Shown piece by piece: positions 35,873 to 49,700 of a DNA stretch of 64,000 bases. Below the pieces are notes generated by a model. It saw only the letters and a list, made by a program, of their open reading frames with translations, did not search any database and had not been told where the DNA came from. Source of the stretch: Tanytarsus gracilentus (taxonomy: Eukaryota; Arthropoda; Insecta; Diptera; Chironomidae); NCBI GenBank assembly GCA_038502055.1, contig JAXRKN010000036.1, forward strand, positions 62,001-126,000, read 5' to 3'. Position 1 is the stretch's first letter, and each line of letters starts with the position of its first letter. Position numbers and translations under genes: made by a program.

Positions 35873-37039
35873 TTACTTTTGAATCCCTTTTTCTGCTTCC
35901 TCATTTAAAATCGTCGTCTTTTCAGGAATTTCTTTCTCTTTTAATTCAGTTCCTTCGTCATTTAATTCTTCTTTATTTGCATCCTCTTCTTTGGACTTCG
36001 AGTCCTTCTGAATGATTGCGTCCGCTAAGAGTGCTATGAAAATTAAAGACGCTGCCATCCACTGTCTCATTAGGAGAATATTTCCATAAATCAGTACCGA
36101 CAAAAATACGGTAATGAATTTTCGCACGGTCAAGGCAATGCTCAATGGCAATGCCCCGAAACTTTTAACCAAATCCGAAATGAAATATTGAGCAAATGTT
36201 CCGACAAACACCACCACACCTAAATCAAAAATCACTTGAGGATGTCGAGAACAAAATTTTATGAATTCAAGGCCCTCCAATGTAAAGATAAGAAGTGCGG
36301 AAAGATAGAGTGAACTCCAAGCGTTAAGAAAATACATGAGATTTAAGGATGTTGGTTTTTTAACAGATCTCATTCTGTCTTGAATGCCGCCCATCAGTCC
36401 ATCCATTAGAAGCGATGCCAAAATTAAGCTCATACCAATTATTTGATTATTGCGCTCTTTATCTGAAGGTTTTTCTTTCCACGAGAACACAATCACGCCG
36501 AGAACTATGAGCATAACGATAATAAATTTCCTCATTGTGTAAGATTTCTTTCCTATTAGAATGCCAAGCAGCATGACAGCAATCGGTTTACACGCTTGAA
36601 TAAAATTTAAACTCATTAATAGGAAATTTAAGTGAAAATTTCTCTTACATTTTCCGATAACTTGTGTGGGATATGAAATATATTTTAATGCTGTATTTGA
36701 GCAGAGCATAGCCATAACATAAAAAATGGCGGGAAGACCATAAAAAATTTGTGAAACTTCATTTTTTTGATGTCTCGTCGCTAAGATAATAACTGGAAAA
36801 ATAAACTGAAGTTAACAGAATTTTAATATCATTTTGATTCGCTCACGTTTTGAAATAAAAGCGTATGATATGCACTGCACTCCTACGTAGGCAATGGTTA
36901 GTCTAAAATTTTCTTTATTCTCCCCTTCGCCGTATGGATGCTTTAGAACTTTCTCTTGAAATATTCCCATTACTAAATGACAGCCAATTATGCAAGCGGC
37001 AGTTCTCAATAGTTTTAACTTTTCTTTAAAGGTTAACAT
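35873..37039 (-). CDS. SLC35B1: Solute carrier 35B1-like (meigo), ER nucleotide(-sugar) transporter
   Basis: Exons 36847-37039, 36649-36792, 35873-36594; 352 codons. A 54-nt intron (36595-36648) must be removed; splicing restores the family motif SYPTQVIGKSCKPIAVMLLG, whereas reading through inserts an unrelated segment. About ten hydrophobic helices are visible, plus LLMDGLMGGIQD and the TVRKFITVFLSVLIYGN segment typical of SLC35B1. The start is the first ATG (37039); an upstream in-frame codon is GTG, not a start. The C-terminal tail is long, acidic and charged. Family members sit in the ER membrane; SLC35B1 exchanges ATP/ADP in mammals, and fly meigo acts in ER function and dendrite targeting. 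Substrate here is inference. Confidence 0.88.
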
Positions 37040-37480
37040 TTTATTAAACAAATATTTCACGGAACAAAAAATATATAGCTTTCAACTCAAAGACGTCCAC
37101 GTTCACACTGATAAGAATGTGAATGTGCTCAATTTTTTTTTGTGTTTTTCTTTTCATTCTCTCTTTGCTGAACAGATGCGATTCAAAACTGTGGGTAAAA
37201 ACTCGTTTCATTCTTACCCTCTTACTCTTCGCATAGATTATGACGTCTTAGATTGAATAATTTTTTGATCATTGTTGGAAATGAGTATTTTGAGAGGCGC
37301 TAATTCAATCAAAGGCTTAATTTATTATTGTAAAAAGTTGACACATGGTAAAAAAATTAACAGAAATTAAAAAGTTTATTTTAAGATAAAAAAATTGCAA
37401 AATTAAAAAAGCACAAAAAAAATTAATGTTTGTAAAATTTACATCTATTTTTATTATCCATTTTTATTAAAAACAATTGT

Positions 37481-38514
37481 CTAAATTCCAGCCAATCTAG
37501 TCCAAAAAAGCACAAGTGGCAATAAATTATCTCGTTTTCCTAAACTTTTATCAGTCAAATTAAAATTAGCTCTTCGGAGTTTTTCTAGATATCTTTGTGT
37601 CGACACGGCGGGAAGAAATGTGATGAGAGCTTCTTTTGGGACTTTTCCTTTCAGTGCCATTGCTTTTTCATAATGTTGATGGGCATGAGTCGCAACATCA
37701 AAAACGACATCTTCAACAGCTTTGTCATCGGCTTTCGCTCGAAAAAATCTCTCTTGAGAAATTCCTAATTATTGAAAGCTGTTAATTTAATAAGTGCAAA
37801 TTAAATGTTATTAAAATTACCATGCTTAATTAACAATTCCTGAGGTATGGGTAAGTGTTGATTGGATTTCTGCAAGTAAATTGATCGCAATAAATTCGAA
37901 ATTCCCTGAGATTTTCCAAGGTGCGATACAGCATGGTCAGCGTGAACATTTCGGCAATTTAGAGCTTCAAGAATTAAATAATTTATTGAACTTGTTGTCT
38001 CTTCAGCGTACTGTTCCATGGCCTTCATACTAATGAAATTAATGTTTGGCACTCTTCGTGCGGTAATTAATCGATCGAAATATCTTTTAGTGAGCTTTGA
38101 TCTTTCGACAGCTAAATTAAGTTCAGCAGCCACTGGATGCTTTGGTACTGGATTCTTCTTGTTCTTGTCGAAGATTTTAGAGATTGCATCCTCCCAAAAT
38201 TTCAATCGCATTAATGCAATTTTATTATCTGATGCCACTAGAGGAATCCTCGCAAGTTCCACGTTGAAAGCTCTAAAAGCAAAAGCATCTCTTCGTGCCT
38301 CTTCTTGTTTGATTAAAAGTGTGCATAAAAAGTTTTCATGGTCATATTTTCTAAAAGTAAGAATTTTTAAATATTTTTAATAAATGATTTAAGTTTCAAC
38401 TAACTTAACACTGCCAACACAATATGCGGCATTTGAGATGTCTTCTTTTGGCTTTGTTGCAAAGTGTCTTGTTAAACTTTTAAAACAATTCGATAAATTA
38501 ATTTTTTTCAACAT
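37481..38514 (-). CDS. NDUFAF6: Complex I assembly factor 6 (NDUFAF6/sicily)
   Basis: Exons 38405-38514, 37821-38350, 37481-37764; 307 codons. The product belongs to the squalene/phytoene synthase fold but acts in assembly of mitochondrial complex I. Seen: a basic N-terminus rich in Ser/Thr/Arg (likely mitochondrial presequence), YDHENFLCTLLIKQEEARRD, a central LKFWEDAISKIF segment, YAEETTSSINYLILEAL, HAVSHLGKSQGISNLLRS and a C-terminal LPLVLFWTRLAGI. These match NDUFAF6 in order and length (about 300-330 residues). The start is the ATG at 38514. It lies 442 bp upstream of SLC35B1 on the same strand. Confidence 0.93.
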
Positions 38515-38858
38515 TATAAATTAATCCGCATGTAAACAACAGCATACCGCATGCATGCTAATTTTAAATTCTTCATATACGTTACAAAAATTTAAAAAAC
38601 TCAAACTGAAAGAAGACAAATAAATAATTAGCGAACATTGTCTTCTTCATCGAGCTTCTCCGAAATGTTTGCGTGTACTTTAATCCTTGATCTTCATCGC
38701 TGCTTCTCAACACGCTATAATTTGAATATAAAACGAAGGAATTAATTAATTATTCGCAATTAGCGTAACATCAACGTGCGAATTTATGCAGACATTAAAA
38801 AATTTATTCAATTATTTTTAAGTAAAAAAAAATTCACAAATAATTTTCTTATGCGTCA

Positions 38859-41800
38859 TTAGATTTTACGATGGTCTAAAATTTGATCAGCATTTAGAGC
38901 AGAAGTTGAATGACTTTTGCGGCAAATTTTTCTAGCCTTATTTCTCACTGAACGATAGTGTCGACTGAAGTTAAAATTTGTCAAAGTTAGAGAGAGCTTA
39001 GCGCGTTTTTTATTTGTAGTAGCATCGGAACAGCACGATGATGATGATGTCGTTGATATGTCCGATGGATTGTCTTTAAATAAGCTAAAAATGTGCATTC
39101 GAGACCAATTTTTCCATACAAGCGACCTTGTCTTTCGGCTAGGACGCAGAGGAATATCAATCTGTAATAAAAAATTTCAAAAGCAAAATGAATTTTTTTG
39201 TTGAAATTTGTGGGTGTGAAAACAAAAAGAGAGAAAAAAACATGCATTGTGAAGATTACAATTCAACATGAAGAAAAAATAATTTATTTACCACAGAAAA
39301 AGAAGAAGAAATAATAAAAATTTGTTAGTTACTACACAATACTAAAAAATGTGATTTAAAACACTCGAAAGGAAAGAAAGAAAATTAACTTCATACCAGC
39401 TCATAAATGGTCTCATCGTTCTTGATATTACTATTTTTTGCTTTGGCTATTTCAACATCTTCGTAGATGTTTAAATTCTTCACCATTATATTTAATTTCT
39501 CTTCACCTTCACTTTCAGCAATTCCACTCAATTCCTTTTGTCGATTCTTTCTCGAGCGCTCTTCATATTTCTTCGATAAATCGATCACTGAATATTCCGG
39601 CAACGGATGCACGTCACTAGATTTTATCCATTTGCTGTTGGATTTATTTGTCACATTTGGTACCGCGTAAATGCCATTGTTAGACTTAATTTCACTATAA
39701 ATATTTTCGATATTTAACTTATTATTAAATCTGCTCGAATCAACGCTAGCATAATCTCCCGTAATTGAGAACATTGAGTATTCTTCTCCGAATGAAAGTT
39801 CAAGCTGTTGCTCTTCAATTCTGAAAGATTTTAAAAAATTTTAATCTTAATTTTTCTAAGTTAAATCTACAAAAAAATGCTGCATTATATTACTAAAAAC
39901 AAATGGACATGGACGATCAACAAGCAATCATCGAAGAGGAGTGGATAAAATGCAAAAAAAAACTAAACTTTCAAAACAATTGAGAACGAAGCATTTTTCT
40001 CTTTTTTTGCTGTCTAATCTCTAAACGAGTGACAATTTTCATCGCACGCTATAAAGTAGCATGAATAGGCGAAATAAAGAGTTTAAATTGTGCTACTGCA
40101 GCATACCCAGGAAAAAAACAAAAGAATAATTAAACTAGCAAAAAAAAGAATGGAAGCACGTGACTCACTTACCCATTTTCTATACCGTTAGATTGCATCA
40201 AAAAATTGTCGTTGTTGCTATTCGGACGTTGACTTTCACTTTCTGGCACTGCAACAACTGATGATGATGAGGATGATGTGGATGATGAGGCGGGAAAAAT
40301 CTTACTAATTCTATTCACTATCCGCGACTTCTTCTCAGTCAAATTACTTTCGTTGTGTAATCGAAATTGATCTGGTTTCTTGGGATTATGTTGATGCGTT
40401 GCATATGTTTTATTCCTAAAATTGTGTGTAAAAGAAGGAGAAAAGAAAAAACATTTTTTTTGACTTCCCCACATGTGTAAAAAGAAGAACATAATAGCTA
40501 TTTCTGTTCACCCTACAAACAATTTTTTATGCGTCACTTTTTTTCTAGGTGATAACTTACTCATCTTCTACTTTGCTTCCATTCTTTAATATCGTGTTCT
40601 GGTTCTCATCATTCAAAACAAAGTTAATTTTCTTCGTCGTTCGAATGACGTCAGAGCTTCCGACGTTCTTGAGGATTTTCGCTGTTTGACTCGCGATTGG
40701 GAGTTTCGCTCGATTACAATTCATGTAATTGAGCTCTAGAAGAATCCTTCCATTGTGGTTCACAAGCCAATTAGAATTTGACCCTGGTAGAAGATTCTCC
40801 CAGCTGTGATTTGTGGGTTGCCTTGACTGACAGCTCATGTGTGTTGGTGTTTGCGTGCTCGAACTGTTGAGATTTTGTTGCGAGCGGAAACTTTTCGTAA
40901 TACTTTTCTTTCCGATGAATTCCGACTTAATGTCGCGTGATAGGCATTCGAGGATTGCAGTAATCCATTTCGAGCAGACTTGTTGATTGTCGCACCGCTA
41001 TGAAAAGTGAATCATCGTTAGCATCAGATCATAAATTGAGTTAACCATGTCGCCATCATAAAGTAAATTGTTTTAAAGCAACTTACGAATGTATAAAATG
41101 TATTTAAATTTGAGGCAATTGTAAAGCGCGGCTCCAACGATGGAAGAAGAATTGTTGTTCCAGGAATTAAGCAGATAATATCTTTAAATGAGACCAACTT
41201 GCGTTCATACTCTTCCTTGGAATTGTATGACATGAGCAACCTATTGTGTTGAAAAATTGATGTTTGAATTGTGAAAAATTAATTTTGCTGATAAAATGAG
41301 GTGTGAAGATCGAGTATGATTTTACGAGTTTTATTCGGGTAAAAAATATTTTAAGATCTTTGTTTTGTTTAAAAATTAAATAACGAAAAGAAGATTTTTT
41401 TTTGTGTGACCCACAAATTAATTGTACAACACTCAAAATGTTGTAATACTTTTTTTTATATCTTGATAAACTTTTAATAAGTTATTATACAATTTAAATT
41501 TTTGCAACATTTGCTAATCTTAATACCTCACATTAAAAAAAATATAGTGCACTCGCATATACGAACCCATTTTGCAAAACGAAATAAAGCTTTTGCCAGC
41601 CGAACTGTAAAAAATGTAGTGATATAGAAAGCATATACTTATAAACTATGACATCACAATGGAGAGACTTCTTCATCGTAACCCACAACGCACGAGTGAC
41701 CATCATAAAAATGACCTCGCATTAGAGCAAGTTACATTGTCCATAGTTTGAATAATTTGAATTTTCACTCACGTTGCGTTTCTTTTTCAAATATCCGCAC

Positions 41801-41925
41801 ATTCTTACGCTGGCAGCTTCAAGGTTTTCATCGTCGTTTAGCACTTGAGCATCGAGAAAATTTTGATCTTCGATCGTTATGTTTGTTGAGCGAGTAATTT
41901 TCTTTATCACAAACTTCTGCATCAT
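38859..41925 (-). CDS. PH-domain protein with tyrosine motifs, unassigned
   Basis: Seven exons (41773-41925, 41567-41604, 41087-41240, 40561-40997, 40173-40415, 39397-39820, 38859-39161) join in frame to 583 codons. A pleckstrin-homology domain spans about residues 43-135: CGYLKKKRN, then FGWQKLYFVLQNG, LLMSYNSKEEYERKL, and a terminal helix with Trp (SKWITAILECL). The rest is low in complexity but holds several short tyrosine motifs (NIYSEI, GIYAVP, NIYEDV, IYELID, PEYSVI, EEYSMF) and a basic Ser/Lys/Arg C-terminus. The plan resembles a membrane-recruited docking adaptor (Dok/Gab-like), but I do not recognise the orthologue and see no PTB or SH domain. The start is the first of two adjacent ATGs after an in-frame stop; a further 5' exon cannot be excluded. 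Confidence 0.78.
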
Positions 41926-43773
41926 TGCAATTAAATTTTTTCCTTCTGTATTCTTCACGGCTGCTTAAAGGTTTCACTTTTATGCGTATTCATAATTATT
42001 TTGAACTGACTCTATTTCACATGTCTGATCAATTTTTTTTTTGCAACAAAACTTTAATGATGAAATTCACACATTCTCTATTCATTTCCATGCGATATTT
42101 TTTTTATTGCTCATTAATGGATTTAATTTAAAAAACACCTCATATGTGTACTTGATGCACTTGTTAAACTCACAATAATGGGATCTTCACAAAGCACCGA
42201 CTTGTTGATTCGCAACTCAGAAAATAAATGAAGCAATTTTTGTCTGCTCTGCTCCCAAAAAAAAAAGTATTTTATTGATGAAAGAGCAAAATTTTTAATA
42301 CGCGCACACTTGCTGTGTAAATTGTGTAAACGAAAAATATTTTTTCAAGTGTGTTTCTTTTTCGATGGCCCAAGCAATGAAAATTATATAACAATTATGA
42401 CGTCTAATTTTTTTTTATTCAAAGCTCAGCAGCATTAATCAAAAAATCATAAATTTTTTATTGATTAGCTTGAGCTCAAAATTTATTTGTCAATGCTGTG
42501 AGTGAGAGAAATTTACTCTGATTCTAGTAAAAAAAAACTCACAAAGAGAAAATTTATCCAAAGAACAATTAAACTTTTTGTTATTCCATGAAGCGCGAAA
42601 ATTAAACTTGTTTACGCGAGAATTGTAGAGCAGTGACTGAAAATATGAAAAATAAAATTTATTCTATACCTTTAGTTCGTCTGCACAGAGAGCATGAGCT
42701 CATTGTTAAAAATTTGGTCTCTCACTTGTTGCTGGGAACATATAGAGGTAGCTCAAGCATATTTACCCAACCGTAAATTTGAGTCGCTTGACTCTCTCAA
42801 TATTTTTTTATTCGCATTTTATTCATGTGAACTATGCAGATGAAAGTAAAAACTAACAAAAACATGAATGAATGTGTAAAAACATATTTTTTGTGGTTCT
42901 TCTGTAAGTTTATGATAAAAAAAGAAGAAAGTATTTCTCACTTAAAAGCAACATGAAAAGATGTAATCGCAAATATTTTTGGCTTTTTAAAATCACTTTT
43001 ATTTTTTACTTTCCTTGACTTAACTTTTTCTTATCGCAATCATCAATAATATTAAGCTAGTTTATAAATTATTAAGATAAGTCTCGTGAATGACTTTACA
43101 AATTTAATTTTCTTCAGGCATCTTTTACCCAAAGATATTCGTGATAAATTATAAAAAGATAAAACTACTTGTCAAGGCTTTCGCAAGTCTCCTATCAATA
43201 AAAAAATCTTGATAGATAAATTTTTCTCGTCATTTTCTACTTATCACAAGAATATTTTCTGCAACTTCTTTTGTCTTCTTCACCTCGCTTTGTTTAAGGC
43301 GCAATAAATGGGGTTTAACATCAAAAAGGATTTTATTTGGAAAGGATTGCTGATAACTAAAAATATGTTCATCACATAAAATATTTCTTAAAATAAAATA
43401 ATTCGACTTTCGTGGAACTTTAACCCATAAAATTAAAATTATAATTTAAAGGAAACTTTCCACACACTTAAAAACGAAAGCAAGTTCCAACTGTTCTTGG
43501 CTCACATTTAATATTTTAGCACATTTGTGACCTGCGAGAGATTTTTAAAAAATACTCTGGAAGTCACAAAATTTTGCTCAATAATTTTTGAATTAATTTT
43601 ACGTGTACGTTAACTTTAAATGTATGTGAGGATATAACAAGGATAGTTGCGTGTACTAAAAGTCTTTCATGTTAAGACAATTGAGGCTATTGCTCAAATA
43701 CTTATGATCGGCCAGAAAAGACATTTCATTTCCTCCGTTATCGGTGGTGAGACTCTTCGAGCTGAAAGTTGCA
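41926..43773. other. Spacer between the PH-domain gene and Stim
   Basis: Holds the promoter of the PH-domain gene and the 3' UTR of Stim. AT-rich; no gene or structured repeat is recognised. Confidence 0.4.
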
Positions 43774-46700
43774 TTAAGAGGTTTTTGTTTTGCTACTCTT
43801 GCCTGACTTCTTTCCGAAGTTGAACAGTCGACGTTTTCGCTTCTTGTTGACATCATCGGAGGAGGACGAAGCGGAAGATTGATTGTCGTCGTTGTATTGC
43901 TTAGCGATTTGAGATAGTTTGCAATTTTGTTCCGAGGCGACAGAGGTGGCTGGGATTGTGAAGTCAGCGAATGTTTTTGTTGCTGGAAGGTTCGAGATGG
44001 ATCCCATGGACTCCAAGTAGCCGGTAGATTGGGAACTATGGAAGATATAGCTAAATTGTAAAGATATAAAAATAAAGTTTTAAGGTTAATTTCTAATCTA
44101 ATTTCCAAAAAAATCCTAAATTAGTTCTTTTTTACTAATAATCTTTTAAATTTCACTTCGTGGGTGGAGTTAGACTTATATTTATGGCATTCATTTGGAT
44201 TCAGCTAATTATTTTTCTTTAAAACTCAAGGAAATTTTCTTACGGGGGAGGACGAACACTAACATTTTGTACCAGTATACGTATGCGTAAAATACTACTT
44301 TGTTAAATTATTCGAGATGATTTATTTTTATTTAACGCTTTTTTGTCTGTAAAAAATAATTGCTTAGCTAAATATATGAACTCAAGAAACACAAAAAAGA
44401 AACTAATAAAGGAACTAATCTAAGTTGACAAGTATTAAAATTATATAGAGAGAGAGAAATCATAAAACTTACTTTTTACCACCCCGAGGCGGAGGCATTG
44501 GGGTTCGTGATGAAATCGATGATGTGATTGTGGTTTGCGTCGGTGGAAATGAGATTTGTAAAGGTAATGAAATTTGCTTTTTCACTCGTGGCGGCGGTGG
44601 TGGAAATCTTTCAGAACTAGACGAAATATTAGAACGTGTGTCTTCATTTGATGTGCTATTACTAATGACAGAAAAGGACTTTAGTCCTCTCTATACCAAC
44701 AAAAAAAGTATCTTGAACTATTTGTTTCTCACCTCTCGATACTTGCACCTTGATGCACCAATGGTGATGAAATTAGGGACTGTCTTAGGGCATTTATTGT
44801 ATTCACCGAAGAAGTAATGGGAATTAAAGCATTTGAGGGAGAAGACACCATGGAAGTTTGAATTACGGGTGATGCGAGAGAGGGTTGAGGGTTTGAGTCT
44901 TCATAAGAGCCACCCACAATAAAAGTCACAGAATCACGATCTTCATCACCTGAAGAATCTTCACGATCTCGAAGGTATTTGACGTCAGAGTAAAAGCCTG
45001 ATCAAAAAGTAAGCGATGAATTTGAAAATTAGCTTTCACAAAAGAATAAAAAATAAAATCTTAAAAATAAGAAAAAAAGCATAAAAATACTCACCAAATT
45101 AATTAAACACTTAATCGATTTGTAGAAAAAATGCCATATCTCGACAAATAAATCATGCAAAGAGGAATTTTCTAATTTTGAGCTTAACATTTTTATTTTC
45201 AACTAAATTATAAGTTAAAATTTAAAAAACTAGCAAAACATAATTGTGTCTCCTATTAAATAACATGTCTGATATGTGTGTATGTAAATAATCACATTAA
45301 AAATATTTTTATAACTAGCTTTCTTGAGAAATTAACATATACTCGTGAAGTGTCAATTTAAAAAATATATTTTTTTTTCAAGTACAATGTTTTTTAAACG
45401 TTTACAACAATTTTCGTTAAATTTTTCTTGTCGCGATTATGAGGTCAAGACTAATCGAACGTTGAAGAACAACGGTAATTATTGCATGATTTAGTTGCCG
45501 TTTGCTATTTTTCTACGAAAACGAAAAAGCCTTCATACAAAAGAATATTTAAAGTACCAAAATAAAATTTTAAAAATCATCAATTCTACAAATTTAACTA
45601 GAGACACGATAACCCTAATAAATAATTTTTTTGTTTCAAAAATACGTTCTGCAATTTATACGGTAAATTTCGTGAAAAATCAATTAAGGGAGGCAAGTGT
45701 TGTTGATTAATGGATTAATAAGTTTTGGATTTAATTGGGACACACACACTCACTCACTCAAGTTATTGTTCACACAAAGCTGCAATTTCATCGCTCGATT
45801 AGTCGACAGAGATGTTAACTTATTGAGGAATTTTGATGAATTTAAATATGATTTTTGAGGATTTTCATTTCTGGACAAACAAATAGGAAAATTTTTGTAA
45901 ACGTTCAATTGGAACTTTTCCATATTCCTTATTTTAAGTAACAAATTGTTCATTTATAGAATTTTTAATCACTTATTGCATAGCTATGCAAAAAAGTCTG
46001 ATTTTTTTCGTTAATTGGAAACAATATCGATTTTTTTTAATTAAAGATTGTAGGGCACAAAACAGATTTGAATTGAGGCCAATTAATGGTGTGTGTGTAC
46101 ATATATGGGGATAAAAAAAACAGTTTAAAGTCATGAGACATATTCTGATTTAAAATCTTTCGAGTTTCATTTCTCCTCTTCATTCGGATGAAAACACTGA
46201 AAAGTTATCGAAGGAAAGGCCTTTTTCCTTACCTTGAATCGAATCATCATCAAGATCGTCTTGACTTCCAGACATGCGACCTAATTTAAATTAAGAAAAT
46301 GACGTCAAACGTTTTTAGCGCGTTAGTTGTGAGTTAATTTTACCTCTTGACGATTTACTTGAAGTTCCATTAGATCTATAGAGCATATTCTCCAAATATG
46401 CAATTCCATTATTATTAACAATGTTACATCCGAGCAGTTGTTCCACCTGCTTCCATCGATGAAGCCTTTCTTGAAGCTCATGCGTCACTTCGTTTAAAGA
46501 ATTTCTTGCCTCCACTATCGTCCTATCGACATCATCGATGCTTTAAAAAAGATTAATATAAAATTGTAAATAAATTGCACGATTTCATTCATTTACCTCT
46601 TGCCATGCGTCGAAACAAATGCCCCCACAAAACTCGATCTTTTCTTTCTTAACTTTTCACACGCTTCACGTGCTTGCATTAATTGACTCTCCGCAATGAC

Positions 46701-49700
46701 TCGCTTCTTTTGATGGGATTTAGTTTCGAGTTCATAGGTGAGTTGCAGCCAGTGTTGAAGGCCCGGCGGCGGAGTCCAATGATGGTCAATTAGTTCGACT
46801 TCTGCCCTCGATAATTCATTCCTCAAGAGCTCAATTTCTTGCTTCAATTGTTGCAATTCCATCTCGCTACTTGAGCTCTTTAATGGCGCCTCTTTCAGTC
46901 TTCTCTCCAGATCCATCTTCTCTTTGCCAACATTTTCTTGTTCAATGCGAGCATTTTCGAGTTCTTGTTGCATTTTTGTTAACTCATTTTCAGCCTTATG
47001 TAAATTCTCCATTTCTCTGGCCATGCGCTTCAAATGACCCTTGGCGTTTTTATTTTGTTGATAGGCATACCAACTGCCGATAATAGCAGTTAATAAAAGA
47101 GACACTAAAACAATGTCCTTCCATTTGGTTCCAGTTTCTAGATTGAATATTTTTATTTAGTAAAATTATTTTAAAATTTGAGATTGAAGTTACCTCGTGG
47201 CGGACCAAACAGAACAACATCCATTGCTTTTAGAGCTATTTTTTGCTTATGTATGGGATCCTTAACTCCCAGAATATTGCTAACAAAGTGAAGATTGTTT
47301 ACAGCCAATCGAGGAAGAACTTTACCGTCAATTTTATGTTTCTTAAATAAGTTAACATATTGTGGAAGTTGAACACTCTGAATCAGCCAATCGCAGGTTT
47401 GATCGAGTGTCCAATTATGCACTTCGCTCTTCAGCCAAGCCTCCCACAACTCTTTAACTGAAATGTGCATATCGTCATTGAAATGAAACGCGCGGTGACG
47501 CTTTTCATAGCCCCCTTCATATTTTAATTCCTCGCGTAGGAACTGTAAAATTGATGTGAATTTTATCGTGATTATTATTTTTGTCACCCACGTGTTGATT
47601 TTGATAATGATAAAAAAAAGTGTAAATATTTTTATAATAATTTAAATTGAGAATGAGACTTAAAATTTTTTCACTTTTTTTATATCATGTTACTAATTAA
47701 AAATTAATCCGTCATAATTACATCGTCCGATTCTGATAAGTCAATGTCCCCGTTATCATCATCATCTAGTTGTCGATGTAGCGATCGAATTGCCTCGAGA
47801 CCATCATTGTCTACACATTCTAAGTCATCTGTCGAGCTACATGTTCCGGAAGCGGCGCCTAGAAACAAAATTTAATTCAATGAATCATTAATTTTGCAAT
47901 GAATCATTAATTTCACAATGAGTGTCAATTTTCACTTTTATTAACGTATAAATTTAAAAAAAGCGCTGAATGTGTTAGTATTCAGCTATATTTTTTGCAT
48001 ATTCAGCACTCACACAGAAAGAAAATAAATCAGTAGAAATTTTCTTCACTATATCTTTTTTTTCTGGCCGTAATTATTTCAACATAACAGTTTACTAATT
48101 GCATTTCGATTGCTTCACATCACGGAAGTGCCAAAGAGAGTTGTAAAAGATAAAAGTTTCATTAGAAATCGCTCAAAATGACTGAAAGTTTAATTTGGAT
48201 GGTAAATTGCAATTTTTTAGCAACAAATTTTGAAATTCATGCTTGGGAAAACTTTTATTTTTAGGTAAAAAATGGTGAACTTGACGACTTAAAAGTAGCA
48301 ATTGACTCACAGGTGTGTATTCTCCCAACTAATTCATGAAATTCATATCGGCACTTTTCTGACCTTGAAAATAATTATCATCCCTTGGGAGTCATCACTC
48401 GAGATACTTAATTAATTTTACATTTCAGAAAGTTGACATTAATAACGAAATAAATGGACGAATGTTGATCCACTATGCATCTGACTATGGACAAAGTGAA
48501 GTGGTGAGCTACTTGATCTCAAAAGGAGCCGATGTTAATGTGAGTCAACTTTAATTGATTAATAATAAAATTAAAATCCTCTTTTAGGCAATCGATAAAC
48601 ATGGAATTTCTGCTTTACTCGCCGCTATTTGGGAAGGACACACTCAGTGCGTGAAAATTTTACTCAATAGCGTAAGTGCACGCCAATTATTTCTCAATCA
48701 ATTCTTATCTAAACCTGATCTCAGGGCGCAAGCAAAATTGGAACAACACCAGACGGAACGAGTTATCTCGATGCTGCAGAAAAGCAAGAGATTAAGGCGT
48801 TATTAACAGCATAAATTACCAAGACCACAACAGGCATTTTAATCACCTTCCTTATTTCCTACTTATTCGCACCTCTTGCTTACACATATTGAGTGCATAT
48901 TAAAATTAAAACATTTATTTCTAAAAAAATTATCTCTTAAGGCACCAAACAATGTCTTCTTTGCCAAATTATCCAATGATTTTATGATTTATTTTTTTCA
49001 TACATGTACGAAGACGAAAATGTTGGAGAAACTCTTTTTTTTTTATTTCTCGCGAGTGATACAAAATTAATTCATTATGATTTTAACGATTTTCTCGACT
49101 TGCGAGTAAATTAAGAAATTTTAATTAGATTGTCAATTCGAATTAGAGCGAGGAATTAAACGAAAAAAAATGTATTGAATATTTAGTGAAAAAAAAATTT
49201 AACTGATTAGATGTTAGAGACGAATAATTGACGATAATCATGCAAAGGCTCAAGAAAGATTTTTTAAATAAGAAAGAATGCATTTAACTTCCTATAAATG
49301 TTTAAGAAAGCGTGTTCATGTATTTAATTGTTTGGCAAAAAAAAAGATATTTTAACATCTCACTTTGAAGGAAAAAAAATTATTGTAATGAACGTATTAA
49401 AAATTAATTTTATTTTCAAGTAAAAAGTTGTTTTTTAAAGTTTATAAATTTATTTCAGGTGACGCATCAATATTTGCAGCAAGTAAAAGAAAATGTTTCT
49501 GCAGAGAAGCTGTTTCTAAAGTGTACTCGAGGTTGCCCCAAGTGGCAATAAATTTAAACGACTGTTCACTTTTTAACATTATACAAACTAGAAAAAAATA
49601 TATATGCCTTATAAAGATAAGAGAAGAGATTCTCACATAAGCGTGCCTCTATTTACATTGATAATTTATTGTAGATGTTAGCGATGTGATATGGAGATTG

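Noticed and set aside
36595..36648. Extra segment inside SLC35B1 read as coding
   Set aside because: It is an intron: GTAAGAG donor and TTCAAG acceptor, and its removal restores GKSCKPI.
43656..44108. 150-codon minus frame over the end of Stim
   Set aside because: The splice phase from the preceding Stim exons selects the other frame, which ends in the expected polybasic tail.
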